A DNA stretch of 64,000 bases from Streptomyces spiralis (GCF_014654675.1 NZ_BNBC01000006.1:62001-126000), one strand, 5' to 3'. Positions 47,206-54,929 are shown, numbered from the stretch's first letter. A program made the numbers and translations. The notes: generated by a model not told the origin, from the sequence alone.

Positions 47206-47667
47206 TCAAGACAATGCCTCCGGCGGGGGATCGGCCGGCACCGGGATGACGGGGGCGCCGCCGCCGACTGCGGGTCCATAGGGGCGTGCGCGGGGAGCTT
47301 CCATCCCGTCCACCACCGACCCAGGCAGAGCCGAGCAGACGCGGTTCAGGGGCGTCAAGGTCGTTCGTACAGTGGCGCGCTCCACCTTGACGCCCCTGAA
47401 CCACGCCCGCTCCACGGTGTGTGGGTCGACGGCGGACGGGATGGAAGCTGGGGCTGGTGGTGGGCTGGGGAGATAGCAAGACCAGCAGCCCTTGTTGACC
47501 TTCGAATTCAAGGCCATAACCCTGCCCCGCAGCTCCTCGCCAGTGTGTGCCAGGCCTGGAACACGTCGCGCTGCCCACAGTGGGTAATCAGCGTCGCGAT
47601 CGCGCAAAGCCTCCAGATACGCAGGTGAGACGAGGAGGTTCAGTTGGCCCAGCGAGACATCCGTCAC
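47206..47667 (-). CDS. Hypothetical protein (uncertain)
   Basis: 153-aa frame from GTG 47667 with no ribosome site. The first 60 residues read plausibly (VSLGQLNLLVSPAYLEALRD, DADYPLWAARRVPGL), the last half is Pro/Val-rich and spans a perfect 19-bp inverted repeat. A palindrome ACACCAC-A-GTGGTGT (47666-47680) overlaps the start codon and could be an operator. No family recognised; it might be non-coding DNA carrying structured elements. Confidence 0.35.
   Translation of the reverse strand: MTDVSLGQLNLLVSPAYLEALRDRDADYPLWAARRVPGLAHTGEELRGRVMALNSKVNKGCWSCYLPSPPPAPASIPSAVDPHTVERAWFRGVKVERATVRTTLTPLNRVCSALPGSVVDGMEAPRARPYGPAVGGGAPVIPVPADPPPEALS
47343..47402. repeat. Perfect 19-bp inverted repeat
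   Basis: Arms GGTTCAGGGGCGTCAAGGT (47343-47361) and its exact complement at 47384-47402 flank a 22-bp spacer. No T tract follows on either strand. Confidence 0.9.
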
Positions 47668-47836
47668 ACCACAGTGGTGTCCACCTGAACAAATGGAGCG
47701 ACTCTGGCACCGGGTGACGGGGCGTCAATCAGCAACGTTCCCATGGAATCGAAGGCTCCGGCTGAGAGCAGCGGCACGCAGTGCCTACCGAAAGCATGAC
47801 TGTCTGTCAGCGCGGTCCCGTAACCTGATTGTCATA

Positions 47837-47863
47837 AGACCGCCTTCGAAGTGAAGGCGGTCT
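47837..47863 (+). promoter_or_regulatory. Leader hairpin before the antirepressor-like gene
   Basis: Perfect 11-bp stem AGACCGCCTTC / GAAGGCGGTCT with loop GAAGT, 58 bp upstream of the TTG start. Could be a terminator of upstream transcription or an mRNA leader structure. Confidence 0.7.
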
Positions 47864-47921
47864 CGGCAGCTCGCGTACGGGTGCAGCCGGACGCGAGCCA
47901 GGAGTTCAAGGGAGTTCAACC

Positions 47922-48743
47922 TTGTCCAACGTGGACCTTACCGTGCCACCCGAAAAAGGTAACCCCCAGGGCAGCCTTTTTGATCGACTGATGCTTCTGG
48001 ACCACAACGGCCAGGAGTGTTGGTCTGCTCGCGACCTTCACGCTCCCATGGGGTACGACAAGTGGGAACGCTTTGAGGTTGCCATCAACCGGGCCATGGC
48101 TGCAGCCGAGAACAGCGGACTCGACCCCCGTGATCACTTTCGAGGCGCCTCGAAAGCGATCAACGGCGGACGGTGGGGCAGACAGATGGTGTCGGACTAC
48201 CGCCTCACCCGCTACGCCTGCTACCTGATCGCCATGAACGGCGATCCGCGCAAGCAGGAGATCGCAGCAGCCCAGACGTACTTCGCCGTGAAGACCCGGG
48301 AAGCCGAGGTGAGGCAGCAGCCCACAGACGTCTCCAGCCCGGAGGGCATCCTCGCTCTCGCCGAGAAGTACGTCGAGGCGGCGCGCGAACTGGTCTCGAC
48401 GAAGAAGGAACTCGCGATCGCCGCACCGAAGGCAGGTAAGTGGGACGCATTCTGCGACTCCGACGGTCTCATCGACATGGCGGCCGCCGCCAAGGCTCTG
48501 AACAAGCTCACGGGCGGACTCGGGCGCACGAAGTTCATGGAGATGCTGCGCCGCGACGACATCCGCTTTCTGCAGCGTCAGAACCCCCGCCTGCCGTACG
48601 AGTGTCACACCAAGGCCGGCCGGGCCGAGGTGAAGTTCGTGGCGACGCCCAACGGGCAGTGGGTGGAACAGACGTTCTTCACCTCGAAGGGCCTCGACTG
48701 GCTCGTCGATCGGTTTGGCGGCTCGATGCTGCCAGCGGCCTGA
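47922..48743 (+). CDS. DinD/KilAC-type antirepressor-like protein
   Basis: 273 aa from a TTG at 47922 with GGGAG at 7 nt. N-terminus (ECWSARDLHAPMGYDKWERFEVAI, DYRLTRYACYLIAMNGDPRK, AQTYFAVKTREAE) matches the damage-inducible DinD/BRO-like domain. C-terminus (FCDSDGLIDMAAAAKALN, GRTKFMEMLRRDDI) resembles the phage antirepressor KilAC domain. Such proteins relieve repression of mobile DNA on SOS or superinfection. In this element it could antagonise the XRE regulator or induce excision; inference. Confidence 0.88.
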   Translation: MSNVDLTVPPEKGNPQGSLFDRLMLLDHNGQECWSARDLHAPMGYDKWERFEVAINRAMAAAENSGLDPRDHFRGASKAINGGRWGRQMVSDYRLTRYACYLIAMNGDPRKQEIAAAQTYFAVKTREAEVRQQPTDVSSPEGILALAEKYVEAARELVSTKKELAIAAPKAGKWDAFCDSDGLIDMAAAAKALNKLTGGLGRTKFMEMLRRDDIRFLQRQNPRLPYECHTKAGRAEVKFVATPNGQWVEQTFFTSKGLDWLVDRFGGSMLPAA

Positions 48744-48843
48744 CTAGATCGCAGAGCCTCTGTCTCTTGAGGCACGGGCTCTGCGTGCGGTCGACATGGG
48801 TTGACCCGGGCAACGTACGTCACCCGGGCCTGCCTGCTTGTGG

Positions 48844-49080
48844 TCACACAATGTGAACGCGCTCCAAATTGCCCTGCTCGTCGCGCAGCAGCACTTCCTT
48901 GCCATCCTGCATTTGTTCGGCGAGGAAGCCATACACCTGCACAGAGCGGTTGATGACGTCCGTCTTGGACAGGCCGGTGATCCTCATCAACGTGGCGACA
49001 GCCTGCGCAGCAGTCGCGATGAGGGTCACGGTGAAGCGCTCGCTCTCGCGCACGGCTTGCACGCCGTTTGAACGAGTCAC
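48844..49080 (-). CDS. Ribbon-helix-helix-like small protein
   Basis: 78 aa from GTG 49080 with AGAGGA at about 8 nt; a GTG at 49086 is too close to that site. FTVTLIATAAQAVATLMRITGLSKTDVINRSVQVYGFLAEQM has the strand-helix-helix pattern of CopG/MetJ proteins, followed by GKEVLLRDEQGNLERV. It may be an antitoxin or regulator; no toxin is adjacent. Convergent with the antirepressor-like gene. Confidence 0.75.
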   Translation of the reverse strand: MTRSNGVQAVRESERFTVTLIATAAQAVATLMRITGLSKTDVINRSVQVYGFLAEQMQDGKEVLLRDEQGNLERVHIV

Positions 49081-49086
49081 GCGCAC

Positions 49087-49536
49087 CTTCCTCTCTGTTG
49101 TATCCCCCGACTCCTGTTCGCTGGTGGGTCTGTCTTCTGATCACGTCCCTGATCTTCTGTCAAGCGGAGGCCATGGCGCCGACGCCCTCCATCATCGCAT
49201 GCACAAACCGATATTGCACCAGGTTGGTGCGTGATAGGCACCAAAATTTCGAGCTACAGGTGCGTTACGGGTCACCCCGGGAGTATGCTCATTGCCGAGA
49301 GCTCGGAACTCCCGAGCTTCGCTACTGGGGGTAGCAACCACATGACGAAGAACGCATTGCCCGTACTCACCGTCGATCACCAGGGGGATTCGCCCTAGTC
49401 AGGGTCGGTCCCGATCGCGTGGTGAGTCCCGCGGCAACCGTGGCCGATCAAGGACAGACGTCCTGCGGTCCGCTGCGTACACCGAGCTCAGGTCCGACGC
49501 TCGGTTTGCCCCATGGGACGAAAGGATCCACGAACC
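49087..49536. other. 450-bp region with a possible 18-aa leader frame
   Basis: No solid gene. An ATG at 49342 with GGGGG upstream begins an 18-codon frame (MTKNALPVLTVDHQGDSP, stop at 49396-49398), preceded by the inverted repeat GAGCTCGG-N4-CCCGAGC near 49300. It could be a leader peptide for the following membrane-protein gene or a remnant. Confidence 0.35.
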
Positions 49537-49908
49537 GTGTCGGATGTCGTCATCCCGGCAGAGTTGCCGGAGGACGAGGAACAGCCCTCGGGACAGGCCG
49601 AGGTTCGCGTCTGGACCAGTCAGGACGACCAGTCGGAGGTGCCCACATCGGGCGCTTCCGTAAGTTTCAAGATCGAGAAGCTGGGCGCGGAGGCTGGGAT
49701 CGAGGTCCCACCCGAGAACGCCGGGCAGCTCATCGCGATATCCCCGCTGATGCTGGGCATGGTGAGCTCCACAGCCGGACCGATCATCCTGCTGAACACC
49801 ACTGCGAGCCTGGAGATGCACTGGAGCGCGAAGTTTGCTCTTGCGCTGATCCTGGCGGTCATCCCGATCGTCTACGTACTCCTCGGCAACCGGCGCAACG
49901 AGGCCTGA
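49537..49908 (+). CDS. Small two-TM membrane protein
   Basis: 123 aa from GTG 49537 (AAAGGA about 10 nt upstream); ATG 49513 is an in-frame alternative. Acidic N-terminal part (ELPEDEEQPSGQAEVRVW), an amphipathic segment (ASVSFKIEKLGAEAGIEVPPENAGQ) and two C-terminal helices (ISPLMLGMVSSTAGPIILL, FALALILAVIPIVYVLLG). No family recognised. A terminator follows at 49954, so it is its own transcription unit. An entry-exclusion role would fit an element but is a guess. Confidence 0.65.
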   Translation: MSDVVIPAELPEDEEQPSGQAEVRVWTSQDDQSEVPTSGASVSFKIEKLGAEAGIEVPPENAGQLIAISPLMLGMVSSTAGPIILLNTTASLEMHWSAKFALALILAVIPIVYVLLGNRRNEA

Positions 49909-49953
49909 TCTCGGAGCGCACCCCCAGCCCCTTCTCAAGTACGTGCGCCACCC

Positions 49954-49990
49954 AGTGCCGGGTCCTGCGTTATGCGGGACCCGGCACTTT
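49954..49990 (+). terminator. Rho-independent terminator
   Basis: Perfect 12-bp stem AGTGCCGGGTCC / GGACCCGGCACT followed by TTTT, downstream of the small membrane protein gene. Confidence 0.9.
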
Positions 49991-50160
49991 TGGCATCACC
50001 GGAGATCACCGGTATACCCCCAAGCAACACGAGGGGCGTCTGGCTAGCACTTCTGCAGCCCCTTCTTCGGGGTGCGGCCAGACTGCCGCGAGTGACCGAA
50101 GGGCACGGCGTCGCGGCCTTGGTTCCCGACAGACAGGCCTAAGAGGTTCAAAACCTGTGA

Positions 50161-50218
50161 GGACCAGATGGGACCCGCGGGGACCGGGAAGCTATAGTCG
50201 TGATGGACAAACTGTCCA
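50161..50218 (+). promoter_or_regulatory. Candidate promoter/operator with phased GGACC repeats
   Basis: GGACC occurs at 50161, 50171 and 50181, exactly 10 bp apart. They are followed by a TATAGT -10-like box at 50193-50198 and the palindrome TGGACA-AAC-TGTCCA at 50204-50218, where transcription would begin. No conventional -35 box is visible, suggesting activator dependence. Confidence 0.6.
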
Positions 50219-50375
50219 CCAGGTCAAAGCGTGACGATCACAGTCCGTGACACCCCACAGTTTGGCCCCACGCAACACGAGCCCGAATCCTGGCGGCAAC
50301 CAGGACCGGGCCCGTGCGTGGAGTCGTTAAGCGGGTCCGGCCGACTAACCAACGGCCGGGCTCGCTTTGCTTTGC
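50205..50375 (+). ncRNA. Candidate small structured RNA near the right element end
   Basis: Predicted from a -10 box and start-site operator at the 5' end. A 15-bp stem-loop lies at 50276-50316 (CACG, GCCCG and TCCTGG helices with small bulges, loop CGGCAA). A final 13-bp stem at 50331-50365 (two G-U pairs) is followed by TTTGCTTTG, i.e. a terminator. The GTG frame at 50231 has no ribosome site and runs through both hairpins, so RNA is the better reading. Confidence 0.5.
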
Positions 50376-50410
50376 CCTACCTTCGTCCGGTGCACCACTC
50401 AACGTCAGCG

Positions 50411-50542
50411 CTAGCGCGCCAGCTGCTCCACACAGCCTGCGAGTGCCGTGATCGCCGTGAGGATCGCCATCAGGATCTCTACCCTCGTCGGGCGAGGTCG
50501 CTGATCACGGTCCGGCTCTTCCGGCTTTCGCAGTTCTGCCAT
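50411..50542 (-). CDS. Small hydrophobic peptide gene
   Basis: 43 aa from ATG 50542 with GGAAG 6 nt upstream. A charged N-terminus (MAELRKPEEPDRDQRPRP) is followed by one hydrophobic segment (VEILMAILTAITALAGCVEQL). Size and layout resemble holin-like or toxin-like single-helix peptides. It converges on the candidate small RNA, so the two transcripts could regulate each other. No family recognised. Confidence 0.45.
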   Translation of the reverse strand: MAELRKPEEPDRDQRPRPTRVEILMAILTAITALAGCVEQLAR

Positions 50543-50700
50543 GTCACACTTCCAGTCTGGTCGTGCTAGCCCCTGGCGTACTGGGGCCTTCGGCTCCTAG
50601 GTCCGAAGCTCGGGATGGACCGGAAGTGGACGGCACTAAGCATATCTGTCGGCGCTGACAACCACGGGTGCTCCCTGTGCAGCGCCGGCAGCGAACGGCC

Positions 50701-51210
50701 TTACAACGCTTCCTTGTTCACCTTGGGCGCCGCACCCGACCTATGTACTGGAGGCAAGACACTCCAGGGGAAGTTGATCCACTCGTCGGTCCGCTTCCAC
50801 ACGTACTCGCACTTCACCAGCGAGTGGGACTTCTCGTAGATCACGGCGCTGCGCACCTCGGCGACGGTGTCCAGGCAGAAGTCACGCACCAGCTTGAGCG
50901 TCTTGCCGGTGTCGGCGACGTCGTCCGTGATCAGCACCTTCTTGTCGGAGAAGTCGATCACGTTGGGCACGGGCGCAAGCATGACGGGCATCTCGAGGGT
51001 GGTCCCGACACCGGTGTAGAACTCGACGTTCACCAGGTGGATGTTCTTGCAGTCCAGGGCGTAGGCGAGCCCACCGGCGACGAAGACCCCGCCGCGGGCG
51101 ATGCTGAGCACTATGTCGGGCTCGTAGCCGTCGTCGGCGATGGTCTGCGCGAGTTCGCGGACGGCGTGGCCGAACCGCTCGTAGGTGAGGTTCTCTCGTA
51201 CGTCGCTCAT
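50701..51210 (-). CDS. Phosphoribosyltransferase with element-encoded C-terminus
   Basis: 169 aa. PRPP motif VLITDDVADTGKT (92-104), preceded by IVLSIARGGVFVAGG and followed by IYEKSHSLVKCEYVWKRTDEWINFPW. It resembles the xanthine/hypoxanthine-type phosphoribosyltransferases of purine salvage; the base specificity is not certain. Up to Trp149 it is chromosomal; the last 20 residues (SVLPPVHRSGAAPKVNKEAL) are read from the element and replace the native SVEPPVVKRAGQVLDA. SV-x-PPV is conserved across the swap, so activity is probably kept. Lies 17 bp after dcd on the same strand. Confidence 0.9.
   Translation of the reverse strand: MSDVRENLTYERFGHAVRELAQTIADDGYEPDIVLSIARGGVFVAGGLAYALDCKNIHLVNVEFYTGVGTTLEMPVMLAPVPNVIDFSDKKVLITDDVADTGKTLKLVRDFCLDTVAEVRSAVIYEKSHSLVKCEYVWKRTDEWINFPWSVLPPVHRSGAAPKVNKEAL
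50764..50768. other. attR core
   Basis: CCAGG inside the phosphoribosyltransferase gene (Trp149 codon region). Sequence to the right is chromosomal; sequence to the left is element. Confidence 0.8.
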
Positions 51211-51227
51211 GTCGGTGGTGGTGCCCC

Positions 51228-51803
51228 TCAGACCCGGGTCCGGTGGAAATTGAGGTAGGAACGCGAGGCGGTCGGCCCACGCTGTCCCTGGTAACGGGAC
51301 CCGTAGCGTTCACTGCCGTACGGGGCCTCGGAGGGCGAGCTGAGCCGGAACATGCACAGCTGCCCGATCTTCATCCCGGGCCACAGCTTGATCGGCAAGG
51401 TGGCGAGATTCGACAGTTCGAGCGTGACATGCCCGGAGAACCCGGGGTCGATGAACCCGGCGGTGGAATGCGTCACAAGCCCCAGCCGCCCGAGGGAGCT
51501 CTTCCCCTCCAGCCGGAAGGCGAGGTCGTCGGGGACCGTGATGACCTCGTACGTACTGGCGAGCACGAACTCCCCGGGGTGCAGGATGAACGGCTCCTCC
51601 CCCTCGGGCTCGACGAGCCGGGTGAGGTCCGGCTGCTCCACGGAGGGGTCGATGTGGGGGTAGCGGTGGTTCTCGAACACCCGGAAAAAGCGGTCGAGGC
51701 GCACGTCGATGCTCGACGGCTGCACCATGGATTCGTCGAATGGATCGATCCGCACCCGCCCGGCGTCGATCTCGGCCCGGATGTCCTTGTCTGAGAGAAG
51801 CAC
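51228..51803 (-). CDS. dcd: dCTP deaminase
   Basis: 191 aa from GTG 51803. Converts dCTP to dUTP (or, in bifunctional forms, onward to dUMP) for thymidylate synthesis. Trimeric dUTPase-like fold with [17 protein letters not shown] at the start, [17 protein letters not shown] near 27, [17 protein letters not shown] near 110 (nucleotide-binding and catalytic Glu-x-Arg region) and [14 protein letters not shown]. Upstream of the phosphoribosyltransferase, probably cotranscribed. Confidence 0.97.
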   Translation of the reverse strand: MLLSDKDIRAEIDAGRVRIDPFDESMVQPSSIDVRLDRFFRVFENHRYPHIDPSVEQPDLTRLVEPEGEEPFILHPGEFVLASTYEVITVPDDLAFRLEGKSSLGRLGLVTHSTAGFIDPGFSGHVTLELSNLATLPIKLWPGMKIGQLCMFRLSSPSEAPYGSERYGSRYQGQRGPTASRSYLNFHRTRV

Positions 51804-51893
51804 GCCCCGAGGATACGCAAGGCGCGCGGAGCCACCACAATCAGGACGACCCCACGCGCCTGGACAGCGGTGCTGCCACCGCTTCTGCCGCTT

Positions 51894-52163
51894 CTACCGC
51901 TTCTGCAAGGTCACCGGCACCGCACTGCGGAGCCGGGCACACCGCGGACACCTCACGAGCCGGCCGGGACCGAGCCGCTCGGCCTGCTGCATCGGGAACG
52001 AAGCGGTGCTGAACACGTGCCCCTCGGCACAACGGACGACGGTGCGCTCCATCAAGCCCTCAAGTCCCTTCCCCAGAACCGCGTCTGGCCTTCTGCCGCC
52101 TGACGACAAAAGCCACACTACGGGATCAAAGAGACGACCCTCCAGGCGGCACTCCGGCCCCAC
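51894..52163 (-). CDS. Hypothetical zinc-ribbon-like protein
   Basis: 89 aa from GTG 52163 with GGGGAGG 6 nt upstream; a TTG at 52199 also opens the frame. CAEGHVF and CPRCARLR near the C-terminus form a C-x3-H / C-x2-C zinc-ribbon-like pair. The sequence SFPMQQAERLGPGRLVRC is one I recall in Streptomyces proteins beside tRNA-Gly. Soluble, basic. Function unknown. Confidence 0.65.
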   Translation of the reverse strand: MGPECRLEGRLFDPVVWLLSSGGRRPDAVLGKGLEGLMERTVVRCAEGHVFSTASFPMQQAERLGPGRLVRCPRCARLRSAVPVTLQKR

Positions 52164-52322
52164 GAGCACCCTCCCCCACGTCCCCACCGTACGCCCCAAC
52201 TCCGTTCACCCGCAGCCCTCCTACCCCCCGAAACAAGCCAGGCCCCACGGCGATCAACGCCGGGGGCCAGGGATGAGGTACAGTGAGCGAGCACCGGACA
52301 CCGACCGCGGTCGGCGTCTTAC

Positions 52323-52396
52323 GCGGGTGTAGTTTAATGGTAGAACATCAGCTTCCCAAGCTGAGAGCGCGAGTTCGATTCTCGTCACCCGCTCCA
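52323..52396 (+). tRNA. tRNA-Gly (CCC), with encoded CCA
   Basis: Acceptor arms GCGGGTG / CACCCGC (52323-52329; 52386-52392), anticodon loop TTCCCAA giving anticodon CCC, T-loop TTCGATT, then T and CCA at 52393-52396. The 3' half is the integration target of the downstream island. A -10-like TACAGT lies at about 52276. Confidence 0.97.
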
Positions 52397-52402
52397 TGAA
52401 GA

Positions 52403-52431
52403 AGGCCCAGGTCGGAGACCCGGGCCTTTTT
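52403..52431 (+). terminator. Terminator after tRNA-Gly
   Basis: AGGCCCAGGTC / GACCCGGGCCT stem (one mismatch) with 3-nt loop, followed by TTTTTG. Confidence 0.85.
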
Positions 52432-52586
52432 GTTGTGCGCTGCGATCACTATCCGCGTGCCGGATTCGTGCCAGATGGCTTGTCGCACCGCGTCTTGCCC
52501 AATCTCTGTTTCCGGCTGGGCACGCGAGGACGAGGGCTTGGGAGGGCGCTTCCGGAGCGGCTTGTCCTCCGGAAGCGCGGAAGGGG

Positions 52587-53180
52587 TTACTTGCCGACCT
52601 GGCTTTCTGCTTGATGCTTGAGGTTGTTGACCCAGTTGTGGAGGGAGTTGTCCAGGGCGGTCTGCAGGGTGGCCTCATTGGCGGTGACCGGGTCGCCGGT
52701 CCAGGATTCCTCGGTGTGGACGAGGACGCCGTCGGCGGTCGGTGTGAAGGTCCATACGTGGATGGCGGTAATGCCCTGGGCGGGGCCGCCCCAGGCCAGG
52801 CGCTTGCCGTAGTCGACCTGCTTGACGGTGGAGGTGATGTTCAGCCCCTCTGTGGTCCAGCGGAAGACGGAGCCGGGACGCAGGCGTCCGGGGGTGTCCT
52901 TGACGACGACGTCGACGTCGGGCTGCCAGGTGGGCCAGTTCTCGACGTGGGTCTGGATCTTCCAGATGGTGTGCAGGGGAGCGTGGATGAGGATGTCGTC
53001 CCGGGTGATGACCGGGGCGCCGGCGTCGATCTGCACGTCGTCGGTGTGAGCGGCGGCGCCGGCCGCGATGGTGGCGGCGGTGGTGGGCTTGTCGTCGTCG
53101 AGGGCGTGGGCGGTGCCGGTGGCGAGGAGGACAGCGCCGGCGGTGGCGGCGGCGAACTTCGTCGCGGTGAGGATGCGCAT
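52587..53180 (-). CDS. Secreted SRPBCC/polyketide-cyclase-like protein
   Basis: 197 aa from ATG 53180. Signal peptide at residues 1-26 (KFAAATAGAVLLATGTAHA, cleavage after AHA). The mature part is an SRPBCC hotdog-like ligand-binding domain (IHAPLHTIWKIQTHVENWPTWQPDVD, RLRPGSVFRWTTEGLNITSTV, HTEESWTGDPV). It may bind a lipid or aromatic compound outside the cell. A truncated paralogue follows at 53305. Within the tRNA-Gly island. Confidence 0.85.
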   Translation of the reverse strand: MRILTATKFAAATAGAVLLATGTAHALDDDKPTTAATIAAGAAAHTDDVQIDAGAPVITRDDILIHAPLHTIWKIQTHVENWPTWQPDVDVVVKDTPGRLRPGSVFRWTTEGLNITSTVKQVDYGKRLAWGGPAQGITAIHVWTFTPTADGVLVHTEESWTGDPVTANEATLQTALDNSLHNWVNNLKHQAESQVGK

Positions 53181-53304
53181 GGTCGGGGGCCTTTCATCAC
53201 TGGTGGCGGTGGTTGTCCGCGGGGCAGCGGACCGGGCCGGGCCGGGAAGCGGGGGTACTTGCGGGACGGCGGAGACGGATGGTGGCGGATTGAGGCGGTG
53301 GGGG

Positions 53305-53475
53305 TCAGTCGGCCTGCTCAGCGCGGGTCTTCAGGCAGGAGAGCCAGGCGGTCAGGGACTGTTCCAGGGCCTGGCCGAGCTGCTGGGGGGCGGCGTCGAC
53401 GGGGGCGCCGCTCCAGGACTCCTCGGTGCGGACGGTGACCTGGCTGCCGGTCTGCAGAGGGGCGGGGCTGTCCAA
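53305..53475 (-). pseudogene. C-terminal remnant of a second SRPBCC gene
   Basis: The frame ending at 53305 gives TGSQVTVRTEESWSGAPVD and LGQALEQSLTAWLSCLKTRAEQ, collinear with the last 45 residues of the intact SRPBCC protein upstream. No start, signal peptide or N-terminal domain remains; sequence before about 53475 does not match. Confidence 0.7.
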
Positions 53476-53504
53476 CCCCGTCGCCGGCCCGGTTCGCCGG
53501 GGCC

Positions 53505-53678
53505 TCAGGAATGCCTGATGCCTGCCGACAGCGTCCTGGTCCAGGGGGCGCTCACCTCGTCGGCGCCCATGGAGGCGATGAGGTGGCACACCATGCCCAG
53601 CGCGAGGAACTCCTGGACCTGCTGCTCGCTCCCACCGGAGGCGCCGCGGACGTATTCGGCGGGTCCAGTAGTGGTCAT
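53505..53678 (-). CDS. Small hypothetical protein (possible remnant)
   Basis: 57 aa from ATG 53678. MTTTGPAEYVRGASGGSEQQ leads into a hydrophobic helix EFLALGMVCHLIASMGADEV and ends RTLSAGIRHS. Lies just 5' of the SRPBCC remnant on the same strand, so it might be a fragment of a decayed gene. No family recognised. Confidence 0.4.
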   Translation of the reverse strand: MTTTGPAEYVRGASGGSEQQVQEFLALGMVCHLIASMGADEVSAPWTRTLSAGIRHS

Positions 53679-53897
53679 GGTGCTATCGGTCGGTGCCGGT
53701 AGGGCTGTGGTGTCAGTCGGCGCAGGTGGTACCCGGTGCCGGCGGGGCGCGGGTGGTCAGGTGGCGATTGGTGGCGTCGCGCACGCCTGGTAGATCAGGA
53801 ACATGCAGTCGTCACCTTCGCGGCTGAGGGACAGCGCGGCGGACGCGCGAACGCTGCGACCGCCGGGGGACGGATGTGTGCCGGCTTCCGCGTGGCG
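53679..53897. other. Decayed intergenic DNA within the island
   Basis: Nothing recognisable on either strand; GGTGTCAGTCGGCGCAGGTGG-like low-complexity GC-rich sequence. Confidence 0.4.
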
Positions 53898-54929
53898 TCA
53901 GGCGTGCAGGACGACCTTTCCGGCGACGGTGCCGGACTCGGCCAGCCGCATCGCCTCGGCAGCCCGGGTGAGGGGCAGTTCGGCGGCGATCTGGGCGGTG
54001 ATCTCACCGCGTCCGAGAGCTTCGAAGACCTCGGTGAGGTCGGCGCGCAGCCTGGCCTGGAAACGACCGCGGTTCAGGGCTCGGCCGGCCCAGACGTTGA
54101 AGAAGTAGGCGCGGCGGCGGTTGGGCAGGGCGTTCCACAGCCAAACCCGACCGAGGAGCTTGAGCACGGGCCACTGCTTGGAGCCCTCGTCGTCGCGGGT
54201 GGAGGCGGTGCCGTAGGAGACGAGGGTGCCGCCGGGTGCGAGCAGGCGCCAGGAGTCGACGATGCCACGGCCGCCGACGTGATCGAAGACGGCGTCCACG
54301 CCGCGCGGGGCGAGCTCGCGGACGCGGGCGGGGATGTCCTCGCTGCGGTAGTCGATCGGGGTCACGCCCTGTTCCCGCAGGGCGGCGTGGTGGCGCGCGG
54401 AAGCGGTGCCGATCACCTTCGCCCCGGCGGCTTGTGCGAGTTGAACCAGGACCGAGCCCACTCCCCCGTTGGCGCCGTGCACCAGGACGGTCTGCCCGGC
54501 GCGGACGCGGGCCTTGCGGTGCAGCATCTGCCAGGCCGTGATGCCGTTGATCACCACGGTCTCCGCCTGTGCCGCGCCGATCCCGTCCGGGACCGGCACC
54601 ACGTCGGCGGCGTCGAGGACGACGTGGCTGGCCCAGCCGCCCACCTTCAGCAACGCGGCCACCCGGGTACCGACGAGGCCGGGACCGACTCCGTCCCCGG
54701 TCGCCAGCACGGTGCCGACCATGTCGTAGCCGGGGACGAAGGGGAAGGGCGGCTGGTCGTAGTAGCGGCCGCGGCGCATCTGCTGTTCGGCGAAGGAGAC
54801 ACCGGTCGCCTCCATGCGGACGACGACCTGCCCCGGCCCGGCGCTCGGGACGGCACCCCGCCGCACCTGCAGTTCCTCCGGCTCGACCTTGCCCGGCAGC
54901 ACGACCTCGATCATTTCTGCGGCGTTCAT
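53898..54929 (-). CDS. Zinc-independent quinone oxidoreductase (MDR family)
   Basis: 343 aa from ATG 54929. Medium-chain reductase with the QOR-type N-terminus (GVSFAEQQMRRGRYYDQPPFPFVPGYDMVG) and NADPH motif VLVHGANGGVGSVLVQLAQAAGA near 148-170. The catalytic-zinc Cys of alcohol dehydrogenases is absent, fitting NADPH:quinone or enone reduction. Divergent from the TetR gene at 55107, so likely its regulatory target and part of a reactive-compound detoxification pair. Confidence 0.9.
   Translation of the reverse strand: MNAAEMIEVVLPGKVEPEELQVRRGAVPSAGPGQVVVRMEATGVSFAEQQMRRGRYYDQPPFPFVPGYDMVGTVLATGDGVGPGLVGTRVAALLKVGGWASHVVLDAADVVPVPDGIGAAQAETVVINGITAWQMLHRKARVRAGQTVLVHGANGGVGSVLVQLAQAAGAKVIGTASARHHAALREQGVTPIDYRSEDIPARVRELAPRGVDAVFDHVGGRGIVDSWRLLAPGGTLVSYGTASTRDDEGSKQWPVLKLLGRVWLWNALPNRRRAYFFNVWAGRALNRGRFQARLRADLTEVFEALGRGEITAQIAAELPLTRAAEAMRLAESGTVAGKVVLHA

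Larger units (their letters stand above)
38072..50768. mobile_element. 12.7-kb AICE-type integrative conjugative element
   Basis: Bounded by CCAGG at 38072-38076 and 50764-50768, the only identity between the two junctions, as expected for serine integrases. Joining outer flanks gives an intact chromosomal gene end (attB); joining inner flanks gives the element's attP. Cargo: serine integrase next to the left junction, a 10-gene minus-strand operon for replication, modification and transfer of double-stranded DNA (RepSA-like, methyltransferase, Spd, TraSA-like), a plus-strand regulator pair, and accessory genes at the right. Codon use is less GC-rich in the right third. Confidence 0.9.

Noticed and set aside
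50231..50569. 112-codon plus-strand gene near attR
   Set aside because: No ribosome site, runs through two strong hairpins and overlaps a better small frame on the other strand; an RNA is more plausible.
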